From Polaribacter marinus (lineage in GTDB: Bacteria > Bacteroidota > Bacteroidia > Flavobacteriales > Flavobacteriaceae), in the NCBI RefSeq assembly GCF_022662535.1, contig NZ_JAKQYM010000008.1:1-64000 (forward strand): 64,000 nt of DNA, given 5' to 3'. Below are positions 50,024 through 60,165 of this stretch, piece by piece. Positions within the stretch are counted from its first letter, which is position 1, and every line of letters starts with the position of its first letter. Both the position numbers and the translations under genes were made by a program. Under the pieces are notes generated by a model that saw nothing but the letters and a program-made list of their open reading frames with translations, was not told the DNA's origin and ran no database searches.

Positions 50024-51688
50024 TTGAAACAACAAAACACCCATTACCTATATCTACTTTTTTTAATTTCTTTTTCTTTTAATATATCCGCACAAGACTA
50101 TACCTTAAAAATTAACTCCAAAAAAGAAAAGGAAATAGATGTTTTAGAAAAAATTGAATACACACAAAAACATCTAGATTCTATTTCTATAAAAACAGAG
50201 TTGAGCAAAATTTCGAACTATCTAAAAAAAATAGGCTATTTTACAAATACAATAGACAGCTTAAACAAAAACAAGAATACCTACACAGCCTACTTTTCTT
50301 TAAACAAAAAAATTAGCAACGCAACAATTAAAACCTCGCCCACTTCACTACTAGAATTTAAAGGTTTAAAAATAAACGACAATCAATTTAACATCCCTAT
50401 AGAAAAACTGGAATCTACTTTAACACAGTTTTCAAAAGAATTAGACAACAAAGGACTCTCTTTCTCTAAAGTTCAATTAAAAAATATTGAATTAAAAAAC
50501 GACACCCTTTTTGCCAACTTAACAATACATCAATCAAAAAAGAGAAAAATCAACAGGATCATTTTAAAAGGTTACGAAGAATTTCCAAAATCATTTATTA
50601 AACATTATTTAAAAATTAAAAAAGGAGATCTTTTTAGTCAAAAAAAAATAAACAACACATCAAACATCTTACAAAATTTAAATTTTGTTAAAGAGATAAA
50701 ACCGCCCGAAGTTTTATTTACAACAGATTCTACTTTAATATATATCTATTTAAAAAAACTTCAGAACAATAGTTTTGACGGATTGATAAACTTTACTACC
50801 AAAGAAAATGGAGGTGTTTTATTTACTGGTCATTTAGATTTAAAACTAAATAACATTTTAAATTCTGGAGAAAGCTTTAACTTATATTGGAATAGTATTG
50901 GAGACGAGAGACAAGAATTTAATATCTCTACGAAGATCCCTTACATTTTTAATACCATCATCTCACCAGAAATTGCATTTTCTATATACAAGCAAGATTC
51001 CACTTTCTTAAACACAAAATTTGATTTAAAACTAACACACAACCTCTCAACCAAACTAAAACTTGGTGCAACATATAATTCAGAATCTTCAGAAAATTTA
51101 AAAGAACACCTTAACAACAACATCAAAACATATAAAAACTACTTCCTAGGGCTCATCCTACTGTATAACATACCTAAAAATGATTTTTTCTACAATGATA
51201 AATTTAACATCAGCATAAACCCTGCTTTTGGAAAAAGAAAAGCAGAAAACTTAAATTCAACTCAATTTAAAATAACAGCAACCACATCCTATCTATGGGA
51301 TTTAAACTCAAGAAGCAGTTTCTTTATAAAAAATAACACCGGATACTTAAACTCTGACGACATTTTAGAAAATGAACTCTTTAGAATCGGAGGAAGCAAC
51401 ACCATAAGAGGGTTTAATGAACAAAGTATCTTTACAAACAACTTTACTTATTTCAATTTAGAATATAGATATTTAACTTCTAGCCAATCTTACCTATACA
51501 CAATTACGGATTTCGGGAGAGTTAAAACAAATTTAGACAGCAGAAATCTTATCGGATTAGGAATTGGATATTTATTCACAACCAACAATTCACAAATAAA
51601 CTTAAACTTAGTCACTGGAAAAAGCTCTTCACAAGACTTCATACCTAAAGAAAGCAAACTAAGCATTAGTTGGAAAAGCTTTTTTTAA
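50024..51688 (+). CDS. BamA/TamA-like outer membrane protein
   Basis: A 554-residue protein. It has a Sec signal peptide (ending NISAQ), about two POTRA-like regions (the clearest at about 170-245, with INRIILKGYEEFPKSFIKHYL), and a C-terminal 16-strand barrel domain. The Omp85 loop motif is RIGGSNTIRGF. The C-terminus ends in aromatic residues (SWKSFF), as barrel proteins do. The start is TTG; no ATG gives a signal peptide. It may insert or export outer-membrane proteins, perhaps the adjacent SusC products, but that is inference from position. Confidence 0.82.
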   Translation: MKQQNTHYLYLLFLISFSFNISAQDYTLKINSKKEKEIDVLEKIEYTQKHLDSISIKTELSKISNYLKKIGYFTNTIDSLNKNKNTYTAYFSLNKKISNATIKTSPTSLLEFKGLKINDNQFNIPIEKLESTLTQFSKELDNKGLSFSKVQLKNIELKNDTLFANLTIHQSKKRKINRIILKGYEEFPKSFIKHYLKIKKGDLFSQKKINNTSNILQNLNFVKEIKPPEVLFTTDSTLIYIYLKKLQNNSFDGLINFTTKENGGVLFTGHLDLKLNNILNSGESFNLYWNSIGDERQEFNISTKIPYIFNTIISPEIAFSIYKQDSTFLNTKFDLKLTHNLSTKLKLGATYNSESSENLKEHLNNNIKTYKNYFLGLILLYNIPKNDFFYNDKFNISINPAFGKRKAENLNSTQFKITATTSYLWDLNSRSSFFIKNNTGYLNSDDILENELFRIGGSNTIRGFNEQSIFTNNFTYFNLEYRYLTSSQSYLYTITDFGRVKTNLDSRNLIGLGIGYLFTTNNSQINLNLVTGKSSSQDFIPKESKLSISWKSFF

Positions 51689-51822
51689 TATTTCAGAATC
51701 TCATTAATAATTAGCGTTATTTAACACAATTTAACAGATTATTCCTTATTAATTAACTTTATCGTTGTGTATTCAATAATTAATTATGATATTTGAATCG
51801 AATAATTCAAATCTAATCAACA

Positions 51823-54800
51823 ATGAAAACAAAGTTTAAAGGAATTTTAACGCTATTACTAGCGTTCCTTGTGCAAATAACATTTGCTCAAGAAAAAACA
51901 GTTTCTGGTATTGTCTCAGATAGTTCTGGAACTCTACCCGGTGTAAGTGTTGTTATTAAAGGCACTAAAAAAGGAACTCAAACAGATTTTGATGGTAAGT
52001 ATTCTATTAAAGCTAAACAAGGAGACATCTTAAGTTTTAGCTATATAGGCTACAAAACTATTGAGAAAAAAGTAGATGGTTCTAATACAATAAACGTAGC
52101 TATGGAAGAAGATGCTAGTGTATTAGATGAGATTGTAGTTACCGCACTTGGTATGAAAAGAGAAGCAAAAACACTTTCTTATGCTTCACAATCTGTAAAA
52201 GGAGCTGACTTAAATTTGACGCAATCAACTAACATCAAATCTTCTCTTGCTGGTAAAGTTGCAGGGGTTCAGATTGTTGGACAAGCTGGATCAAAACTAG
52301 GACAAGCAGGAAAGATTAGAATTAGGGGAGCAATTTCTTTAACTCAAGACAACGACCCATTATACGTTGTTGACGGTGTTCCTACAGATCCAAACAATAT
52401 AGACATGGACAACGTAGAAAGTTTAACCGTTCTAAAAGGACCTAATGCAACTTCTCTATACGGACAACGTGCAGATGCTGGTGTAATTGTTATAACTACC
52501 AAAGCTGGTAAAAGCGGACTAGGTGTTGAATTTACATCTTCAGCTACTTATCAAAAAGTAGCATACTTACCAAATTACCAAAACCTATATGGTGGTGGTG
52601 ATGCTGGTGAAGCTTCTTTTGGTATATTCGACTACAACGGAGGTAACGGTCCTTACGGAGCTTACGATCCTTCATACGCAGCTTTAGACGGAGCACGTCA
52701 CTTATTATGGGATAGTAACTATGATGATGTTAGTTGGGGGCCTAAATATGATGACCAACCATACGCACCTTGGTACACTTGGTTCCCTGGAACAGCAGAC
52801 AATCCAAACCCTTATTATGGAAAACAAGTTAGTTACTCTGCACAACCCAACAATATTAAAGACTTCTATGACACAGGTATGGTACTAAAAAACATTGTAT
52901 CTATCTACGGAGGTGACGATAAGTTCAATGCAAGATTAAGCTTTACAGATGTAAACCAAAACGGTATCACTCCATACACAAGCTTAAAAAAACAATACAT
53001 AAGTACTAAATTTAATTATGATGTAAGTGATAAATTTAAGGTTGGTGTAAATGTAAACTTTACAAAAAGTGATGTTTTAGGAGATTATGATGATGGTTAT
53101 GGTAATCAAACATCAGGATCATTCAACTCTTGGTTTCATAGAGATATCAACGTAAAAGTTTTAAAAGAGTTAAAAGATTTACAAACTCCTGATGGATATT
53201 CTGCTTCATGGAACTGGTGGGGACCAAACTACTCAACACTTGGTGGAAGTTATAAAAAACCAGCATTCTGGTTCAATCCATATACTTTTATGGAGAGATA
53301 TAAAAGAACAGCTAAAAATGAAGATTTAGTAGGAAGCATTAATCTTACCTACGAATTAGATGACCATTTCACAGTAAGTGCAATAGCTTCTAGATCACAA
53401 AATAATTACGCTAGACGTTTTGAATTCCCATACAGCTTATCATATTCAGCTGCTCCGGATTTATACAACGACTGGATCAACTCATTCGGTATATATAACC
53501 GTTCAACATACGAAAACAACTACAGCTCTTCAATAACATATAAAAATGATTACGGAGATATTGACGTAGAAGCTTTTATTGGTGGAAATATTAGAAAAAA
53601 TGGTTATGACCGCGCATCAACAGATATGGTGCCAGGATCAAAAACTGGTGGATTAATTATCCCTGATTTATACACGTTTTCAAATGCTGCTATTTTACCT
53701 GCAACACAAACGTATACTTACAGAAAACATGTAAAAAGTATTTACGGAAAAGTTTCTCTTGGATACAAAGACTTCTTATACCTTGATGCTTCATACAGAA
53801 AAGATTGGAGTTCATCTTTACCTAGTAACAACAACGGATACGGATATCCTTCTGTAGGTTCAAGTTTTATATTCACAAAATTAATGGAAGACAAAAGTGT
53901 TCTTTCTTTTGGTAAATTTAGAGCTGGTTGGGCGCAAGTTGGTAATGATGTAGCTGCATTAAGAATTGAACCAACCTACCCTACTTCAGACAAACCATAC
54001 GGAGATTTATCACTTATGTACACGTCAGCAACTTTAATTGACCCAAATATTAAGCCAGCAATAAATACCGCTTTAGAAGCAGGTGTTGACTTAAAATTCC
54101 TAGGAAATAGATTTGGTTTTAGCGCTACTTACTATAAAGAAAACAGAAAAGACGAAATTATACCTATCAGTATCTCTTCTGCAACTGGTACTACAGAATA
54201 CCTAACTAATGCAGGTGAAACACAAAGAACTGGTTTAGAACTAAGTTTTGATGCAGCCATCTTTAAAACAGAAGATTTTAATTGGATTGCAAGGTTAAAT
54301 TGGGCAACAAACAAAACAACTGTAGAAAGTTTACCTGCCGACCTACAAGAAATGGAAGCTCCGGGAGGAAGCTCTGCATTTACCTTCGTAACAATGACAC
54401 ATCAATTAGGAAACAATTGGGGACAACTAAAAGGAGCAGGAATTAAAAGAGATGCTAACGGAAATAAAATTATTAATAGCAATGGTACCTACGCCGTAGA
54501 ACAAGGTCAATATTTAGGTAGTGTTTTACCAGATTTTACTGGAGGTTTTGTAAATACCTTTAGCTATAAAGGGTTTACATTAAATGCTGCAATTGACTTT
54601 CAAAAAGGAGGAAAGTTCTTCTCTTTATCTGAAATGTGGGGTGCTAACTCTGGTTTAACAGAAGAAACAGCCGCAATTAATGACAAAGGATTCAATGTTC
54701 GTGATGATATTGCTAGCGGAGGTGGAGTACATGTTACCGGTGTTGATGCTTCAGGAGCGGCAGTAGATACTTATGTAGACGCACCTACATATTTTGCCCA

Positions 54801-55083
54801 ATGGTATAGTAACAGATTAGCTGAACCTTTTATCCATGATGCAAGTTTTATTAAACTTAGAGAAGTAAGTTTATCTTACACTTTTCCAAAAACTGCATTT
54901 GGAAATCAAAATATCGTAGACAATGTTGTCATCAGCTTAGTTGGAAGAAATTTAGGCCTTCTATATTTATCTAAAGACAACAAACATGGATGGGATCCTT
55001 CTGAACTTTCACAAACTTATGGAGAAAGTGGTCAACTACCTGGTACTAGAAGTTTTGGAATGAACGTTAAAGTAACATTTTAA
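51823..55083 (+). CDS. SusC/RagA-family TonB-dependent outer membrane transporter (pair 1)
   Basis: A 1086-residue importer. Order: signal peptide (1-22), carboxypeptidase-regulatory-like domain (about 24-112), TonB box region and plug domain (about 115-235, with the motif NVESLTVLKGPNATSLYG), and a 22-strand barrel ending in a Phe. It starts VTALGMKREAKTLSYA after the regulatory domain, typical of one SusC subgroup. It pairs with the SusD gene 12 nt downstream. No polysaccharide-degrading enzyme lies nearby, so the substrate is unknown. Confidence 0.95.
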   Translation: MKTKFKGILTLLLAFLVQITFAQEKTVSGIVSDSSGTLPGVSVVIKGTKKGTQTDFDGKYSIKAKQGDILSFSYIGYKTIEKKVDGSNTINVAMEEDASVLDEIVVTALGMKREAKTLSYASQSVKGADLNLTQSTNIKSSLAGKVAGVQIVGQAGSKLGQAGKIRIRGAISLTQDNDPLYVVDGVPTDPNNIDMDNVESLTVLKGPNATSLYGQRADAGVIVITTKAGKSGLGVEFTSSATYQKVAYLPNYQNLYGGGDAGEASFGIFDYNGGNGPYGAYDPSYAALDGARHLLWDSNYDDVSWGPKYDDQPYAPWYTWFPGTADNPNPYYGKQVSYSAQPNNIKDFYDTGMVLKNIVSIYGGDDKFNARLSFTDVNQNGITPYTSLKKQYISTKFNYDVSDKFKVGVNVNFTKSDVLGDYDDGYGNQTSGSFNSWFHRDINVKVLKELKDLQTPDGYSASWNWWGPNYSTLGGSYKKPAFWFNPYTFMERYKRTAKNEDLVGSINLTYELDDHFTVSAIASRSQNNYARRFEFPYSLSYSAAPDLYNDWINSFGIYNRSTYENNYSSSITYKNDYGDIDVEAFIGGNIRKNGYDRASTDMVPGSKTGGLIIPDLYTFSNAAILPATQTYTYRKHVKSIYGKVSLGYKDFLYLDASYRKDWSSSLPSNNNGYGYPSVGSSFIFTKLMEDKSVLSFGKFRAGWAQVGNDVAALRIEPTYPTSDKPYGDLSLMYTSATLIDPNIKPAINTALEAGVDLKFLGNRFGFSATYYKENRKDEIIPISISSATGTTEYLTNAGETQRTGLELSFDAAIFKTEDFNWIARLNWATNKTTVESLPADLQEMEAPGGSSAFTFVTMTHQLGNNWGQLKGAGIKRDANGNKIINSNGTYAVEQGQYLGSVLPDFTGGFVNTFSYKGFTLNAAIDFQKGGKFFSLSEMWGANSGLTEETAAINDKGFNVRDDIASGGGVHVTGVDASGAAVDTYVDAPTYFAQWYSNRLAEPFIHDASFIKLREVSLSYTFPKTAFGNQNIVDNVVISLVGRNLGLLYLSKDNKHGWDPSELSQTYGESGQLPGTRSFGMNVKVTF
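51849..51866 (+). repeat. hairpin in the signal-peptide codons of SusC 1
   Basis: AACGCTA-TTAC-TAGCGTT forms a perfect 7-bp stem 26 nt into the coding sequence. The same 18 bases recur at the same codons of the second susC gene (56957-56974). Confidence 0.6.
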
Positions 55084-55095
55084 AAAACAATAAAA

Positions 55096-56565
55096 ATGAA
55101 AAAATTAAAATATATAATTTTAAGTATCACAATCGCACTAAGTGCCTGCGATACAGTAGATTTTGGAGACACTAACGCAAACTTAAATGAAGCTAGTGAA
55201 ATTAATGCTGCCTCAGTTATGGCAGGTGCAATGATGAGATACGCCACTAGATCTGGTAGAGAATATTTAAACAGACCTACATTAAACGTACAATATCAAT
55301 CACAGGTAACGTATACCGATGAGATGCAATACAATGAAGTACCACAACCATGGTCATCATACTACGTACAAACACTATCTAATCTTCAAACAATAATTGA
55401 TCTTAATTCAGATCCAGCAAACCATACGGTTATTTTAACAAGCCAAGGTTCACCTGCCAACCAAATTGGGGTTGCTATGATCATGAAATCTGTTATTGCT
55501 AAAAGAATAACAGACTCATTTGGAGACTGTCCTTATAGCGAAGCATTAGACCCAAGTAATATCACACCTAAATACGATTCTCAAGAAGATATTTACGATC
55601 AAATTTTTGCAGATATAAAAGCAGGAAGAGACATGCTAAACACAGCTGAACTTGGACCTACAGGTGATATTATTTATGGAGGAGATGTAGCAAAGTGGAA
55701 AAAATTCGCAAATTCATTCCTATTACAAGCATCGCTTCAATTATCTAAAAAATACCCAGCTCCAGGAGGTAAAGCTGCAAATGTATTTACTGAAGCGTTA
55801 GGAAATGCAGCAGGAGTAATTGAAGACGTGAGCGATGAAGCTTGGTTTTCTTTTGACAATGCTGCAGGTTTTCCAAACCCATGGAACGCCAACAGAAGAG
55901 CTGATTATTTTTTAACACAAGAGTTTACAGATGCATTAAAAGGTAACGCAGGTTTAAATCCTACTTCGAACACTACTATGGACGACAGATTAACTGTATA
56001 TGCAGATGACGCAACAAAAGATGGAGTGCCATACGGTTACGTTAGTGGTAGTGGTGCTGGAAAAAGCTCTATGTCTACTAACTTTTGGGACGCTGAACCT
56101 AGCTTACCTTTATTAACAGCTTCTTACACATATTTAAATAGAGCTGAAGGAGCTCAAAGAGGATGGTCATCAGAAAATGCAACAACAATGTTAACCTCTG
56201 GTATTAAAAAATCATATGAATCTTTAGATAACCAAAAAGGAACAAGTATTTCTGGAACTGCTAACGAAACAGCATATGTTAACGCAAGAATTGCTGATGC
56301 TGCAGGTAACATGTTAAAAGTTATCGCAGAAGAAAAATGGGTCTCATTATTTCCAAGTGGATTTGATGCATGGTCAGAATGGAGAAGAACAAACATTCCT
56401 ACTTTAAACCCAGCAACGGACGCTATCAACGATGGTAACATCCCAAGAAGATACAACTATCCTTCGGATGAAAACACTTTAAACGGAAGTAATTATACAT
56501 CTGGTTTATCAGGTTTAAGTCCAGCAACAGATAACAATACATCTAAAGTTTGGTGGGATCAATAA
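55096..56565 (+). CDS. SusD-like lipoprotein (SusD-like_2 type, pair 1)
   Basis: A 489-residue lipoprotein (lipobox ALSAC, Cys18). The helical, TPR-like core matches the shorter SusD-like_2 group rather than classical SusD/RagB: NVQYQSQVTYTDEMQYNEVP, GVAMIMKSVIAKRITDSFGD and KWVSLFPSGFDAWSEWRR are visible. It forms the surface lid of its SusC partner and binds the substrate. The gene follows susC by 12 nt and is followed by a strong terminator. Confidence 0.93.
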   Translation: MKKLKYIILSITIALSACDTVDFGDTNANLNEASEINAASVMAGAMMRYATRSGREYLNRPTLNVQYQSQVTYTDEMQYNEVPQPWSSYYVQTLSNLQTIIDLNSDPANHTVILTSQGSPANQIGVAMIMKSVIAKRITDSFGDCPYSEALDPSNITPKYDSQEDIYDQIFADIKAGRDMLNTAELGPTGDIIYGGDVAKWKKFANSFLLQASLQLSKKYPAPGGKAANVFTEALGNAAGVIEDVSDEAWFSFDNAAGFPNPWNANRRADYFLTQEFTDALKGNAGLNPTSNTTMDDRLTVYADDATKDGVPYGYVSGSGAGKSSMSTNFWDAEPSLPLLTASYTYLNRAEGAQRGWSSENATTMLTSGIKKSYESLDNQKGTSISGTANETAYVNARIADAAGNMLKVIAEEKWVSLFPSGFDAWSEWRRTNIPTLNPATDAINDGNIPRRYNYPSDENTLNGSNYTSGLSGLSPATDNNTSKVWWDQ

Positions 56566-56586
56566 AATCAACGTTCTAACATTAAT

Positions 56587-56614
56587 AAAAACCAGAGATT
56601 TAAATCTCTGGTTT
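56587..56614 (+). terminator. terminator of the first SusCD pair
   Basis: A perfect 14-bp stem centred on the ATTTAAAT region (AACCAGAGATTT and its complement), followed by T's to 56620. It lies 21 nt past the susD stop codon. Confidence 0.9.
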
Positions 56615-56693
56615 TTTTTTGTCTCATATAACTCAAGAGAAGAAATAAAAAACACTAAAATCTTAGAGAAACAAAACATTACGTTAACATTAC

Positions 56694-56812
56694 ACCGACG
56701 AAGAACAATAACAATGATAACATTAAAAAAAACAAATAATTAATTTTATACATGAGTTGTTATCTCAAATAAAAACAAGATAGAATCTTAAAATTACAAT
56801 CTTCTCGTCGGT
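56694..56812. ncRNA. nested inverted-repeat element, possible structured RNA
   Basis: In the 365-bp gap between the two SusCD pairs, outer arms ACCGACGAAGAA (56694-56705) and TTCTCGTCGGT (56802-56812) are complementary with one bulge. They enclose a second pair, GATAACA (56716-56722) and TGTTATC (56758-56764). Nested pairing across 119 nt suggests a folded RNA or a short mobile-element remnant. No ORF fits. Confidence 0.35.
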
Positions 56813-56872
56813 TTCATATTAGATGTTTTTTAATATATTTTAATTATATTAAGATATATTAGTGTTAAAAAA

Positions 56873-56903
56873 TTGTTTATTTAAGATTTATTTAAGACTT
56901 TTG
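56873..56903 (+). promoter_or_regulatory. promoter of the second SusCD unit
   Basis: TTG (56873-56875) and GACTTTTG (56896-56903) are 20 nt apart, with one mismatch to TAnnTTTG in the -7 box. The leader to the ATG at 56931 is about 20 nt. Confidence 0.5.
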
Positions 56904-56930
56904 GCATTAATTAATTCAAATAATTATACA

Positions 56931-59900
56931 ATGAAGACAAAGTTTAATGGAATTTTAACGCTATTACTAGCGTTGGTCGTGCAAATTTCCTTTGCACAAG
57001 AAAAGACTGTTTCTGGTACTATTACAGATGAATCTGGACCTTTACCTGGAGTAAGTGTTTTAATAAAAGGTACCAATAAAGGTACTGATACTGATTTTGA
57101 TGGTAAGTTTACCATTAAAGCTAAAACTGGTGATGTATTAGTTTTTAGTTACATTGGTATGAAAGCAGTAGAAAAAACAATAGGAGCATCTAATACCATA
57201 AATGTAAAAATGGTAATTGATGAAGGTAATGTTTTAGATGAAATTGTTGTTGTAGGTTATGGAACAAGTACAAAACAAGCCTTTACAGGTACTGCTAAGA
57301 CAGTTAAACAAGAAAACATTGAGGCAAAATCTGTGTCAAATATTTCACAAGCATTAGCTGGTGAGGTAGCCGGTGTAACTGTTATTAATAGTTCTGGACA
57401 GCCAGGTAGTGCTGCTACAATTAGAATTAGAGGGTTTGGTACCATTAATGGTAACAGTGATCCTTTATATATTGTTGATGGTGTACCTTACTTAAACAGT
57501 ATTAGTAACATTAACCCTGCAGATATCCAATCTACAACAATATTAAAAGATGCAACTGCAACTTCTATTTATGGTTCTAGAGGAGCAAATGGTGTAATTG
57601 TTATTACAACTAAAAAAGGTAAAAATGGAGTTTCTAACATCAATGTTGAAGTAAAAACGGGTGTTAACATGAGACTTTTACCTGCATACGACGCAATAAC
57701 CTCTCAAGAAGAATATATTGGAATTGCTTGGGAGTCTATCAGAAATAGTGGGGAATTATTAGGTTTTGCAGACCCTGTAACACGTGCTAATGATAGATTG
57801 TTTTCTGACTTCGGAATTAGTCCACAGTATAATATGTGGAATGCAGCTACTGTAGCAGATTTAATTGACCCTACTACAGGACAAGTTAAACCAGGAGTAA
57901 CTAGAAAATACACTCCAGAAAACTGGTCTGATTATGGTTTTCAATCTTCAACTAGAACAGAAGCAAACTTGAGTATGAGTGGAGGAAATGACAAGACAAC
58001 TTATTTCTCTTCTTTTGGTTATTTAGACGATGTAGGGTATTTAATTAACTCTAGCTACAAACGTTATTCAACAAGATTAAACGTTACACACAAACCTGCA
58101 AAATGGCTAGAAGCAAATGCTAATATAGATTATTCTTTTGCTAAACAAACAGCAAACGGACAATCTTCGGATTCAGGAAGTATTTTCTGGTTTACAGACA
58201 ATATTCCTTCTATTTACCCATTATTTTTACGTGATGCTTCTGGTGCAATTGTAGAAGATCCTTTTTATGGGGGAAACCAATACGATTACGGTGATACTAG
58301 AGGTTTTGGTACTAAAACAAATGCAATTGCAGATGCTATTTTTAACTTAGAACAAAACACACGTCATTCAATCAATGGTAATTTTTCTTTCAAAGTAAAC
58401 ATTACTGATGATTTATCTTTTACAACTAAATATGGTGCAAACTACTATAGTTTAGTAGATAACAGTATTAACAACCCTTTTTATGGTTCCGCTGTTGGTC
58501 AAGGTGGTAGTTTATTTAAAGAACAAAGACAAGCTGTAACACAGAACATTTTACAAATGGTTAATTACAACAAAAGTTTTGGAGATCATAACATTAGTGC
58601 TTTAATAGCTCATGAGTCAAATGAATGGAAAAGACAACGTACATCCATCAGTAAAAATACTGTAGTAAATTTAGTAAACGGATTAGATGATCCTTCTAAC
58701 TATATTAACCCTGGTCCTGATGCTTCTGGATACTCTGAAGAAACAGGATTAGAGAGTTACTTTGCGCAAGTTAATTACAACTATTTAAACAAGTATTATT
58801 TATCTGGTACAATTAGACGTGATGGAACTTCTAGATTTGCAAATGATAAATGGGGTACATTCTGGTCTGCAGGTGCATCTTGGATTATGAGTAAGGAAGA
58901 CTTTTTAAGTGGTAATGAATTTATCAACTACTTAAAAGTAAAAGCAAGTTATGGTATTCAAGGAGACCAAGCTGGTGCTAGTTTTTATTCAGGACAAAAT
59001 GGATATACTTTAGATAACTTAGGAGGAGATATCTCTCTACCATTAAGAGCAAGAGAAAATGCTGACTTAACTTGGGAATCAAGTAAAATGTACCAAATAG
59101 GTACTGAGTTTAGATTATTTAATAATATAATTGACGGTTCATTCGATTACTACATTAAAAATACATTTGATTTAATATTTAGTGTTAGAATCCCAATTTC
59201 TACTGGTGATGCAATTGATACTACAAATGATGGTGAAATTGTAAATAGAGGTTTTGAATTTGATTTAACAGGACACATCATTAATAAAGATGACTTTAAA
59301 TTAGACTTATCTATTAATGGAGAAATGTTAGATAACGAAATTACAAAAATGCCATTTGACGCTGCTGCAGATAGAAGTAAAATTATTGATATACTAAACC
59401 CTTATGGTAGAGCTGAAGGACACAGTAGATATGATTACTATATGCCAGTATGGTTAGGTGTTAATGCTGCTAATGGAGACCCAATGTGGGAAACTTATTA
59501 TGTAGATAACAATGCAAATGGAGCTTTTGATTCTGGAGAAGAAATTGCAGAATTATATGAGTATACTGTTAAAAACCCTACTGCAGATATTAAAAAAGGA
59601 GTAACTAGTACATATACAGAAGCTAGTAATCAATATGTAGGAAAATCAGCTATTCCTAAAGTTAGAGGAGCATTTAGAATCTCAGCAAAAATATATGACT
59701 TTGATATTAGCTCTCAATTTGCTTATAGTTTAGGTGGTTATGGTTATGATGCTAATTATGCAAGTGTATTAGGTAATGACAACCCTGGTGGAAACAACTA
59801 CCACATTGACATCAGAAATAGATGGCAAAACCCAGGAGATATAACAAATATTCCTAGAGTTTATGACAATGAAAATATTAATGTAAACAGTACCTCTACA

Positions 59901-60143
59901 CGTTTTTTAGTGAAATCTGATTACTTAGCTTTAAACAATGTAAAGATTGGGTATACCATACCGACAAAGTATTTAAATAATACAGGAATTTCAAATGTAA
60001 ACTTATGGTTAGCTGGAGATAATCTTTTCTTATTAAGTGCTAGAAAAGGATTTAACCCTTCTGCATCTATAGTTGGTTCTTCAACAAGATACAGATACAA
60101 CCCATTATCTACATTTACATTTGGTGTTCGTATAAAAATATAA
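56931..60143 (+). CDS. SusC/RagA-family TonB-dependent outer membrane transporter (pair 2)
   Basis: A 1070-residue importer counted from the ATG at 56931. The open frame begins at 56862, but that adds 23 residues ahead of a normal signal peptide and starts upstream of the promoter. Order: signal peptide, regulatory-like domain (about 24-105), plug with VVVGYGTSTKQAFTGT and STTILKDATATSIYGSRGANG, and a barrel. The N-terminal 30 residues are nearly identical to pair 1, while the rest differs strongly and belongs to another SusC subgroup. Substrate unknown. Confidence 0.95.
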   Translation: MKTKFNGILTLLLALVVQISFAQEKTVSGTITDESGPLPGVSVLIKGTNKGTDTDFDGKFTIKAKTGDVLVFSYIGMKAVEKTIGASNTINVKMVIDEGNVLDEIVVVGYGTSTKQAFTGTAKTVKQENIEAKSVSNISQALAGEVAGVTVINSSGQPGSAATIRIRGFGTINGNSDPLYIVDGVPYLNSISNINPADIQSTTILKDATATSIYGSRGANGVIVITTKKGKNGVSNINVEVKTGVNMRLLPAYDAITSQEEYIGIAWESIRNSGELLGFADPVTRANDRLFSDFGISPQYNMWNAATVADLIDPTTGQVKPGVTRKYTPENWSDYGFQSSTRTEANLSMSGGNDKTTYFSSFGYLDDVGYLINSSYKRYSTRLNVTHKPAKWLEANANIDYSFAKQTANGQSSDSGSIFWFTDNIPSIYPLFLRDASGAIVEDPFYGGNQYDYGDTRGFGTKTNAIADAIFNLEQNTRHSINGNFSFKVNITDDLSFTTKYGANYYSLVDNSINNPFYGSAVGQGGSLFKEQRQAVTQNILQMVNYNKSFGDHNISALIAHESNEWKRQRTSISKNTVVNLVNGLDDPSNYINPGPDASGYSEETGLESYFAQVNYNYLNKYYLSGTIRRDGTSRFANDKWGTFWSAGASWIMSKEDFLSGNEFINYLKVKASYGIQGDQAGASFYSGQNGYTLDNLGGDISLPLRARENADLTWESSKMYQIGTEFRLFNNIIDGSFDYYIKNTFDLIFSVRIPISTGDAIDTTNDGEIVNRGFEFDLTGHIINKDDFKLDLSINGEMLDNEITKMPFDAAADRSKIIDILNPYGRAEGHSRYDYYMPVWLGVNAANGDPMWETYYVDNNANGAFDSGEEIAELYEYTVKNPTADIKKGVTSTYTEASNQYVGKSAIPKVRGAFRISAKIYDFDISSQFAYSLGGYGYDANYASVLGNDNPGGNNYHIDIRNRWQNPGDITNIPRVYDNENINVNSTSTRFLVKSDYLALNNVKIGYTIPTKYLNNTGISNVNLWLAGDNLFLLSARKGFNPSASIVGSSTRYRYNPLSTFTFGVRIKI
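56957..56974 (+). repeat. hairpin in the signal-peptide codons of SusC 2
   Basis: The same perfect 7-bp stem-loop as at 51849-51866, at the same codon positions. Confidence 0.6.
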
Positions 60144-60165
60144 TAACAATATAAAACTAAAAAAA

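Noticed and set aside
56862..56930. Longer start for the second SusC
   Set aside because: It adds 23 residues before a complete signal peptide and lies across the likely promoter. The first SusC starts at the equivalent of 56931.
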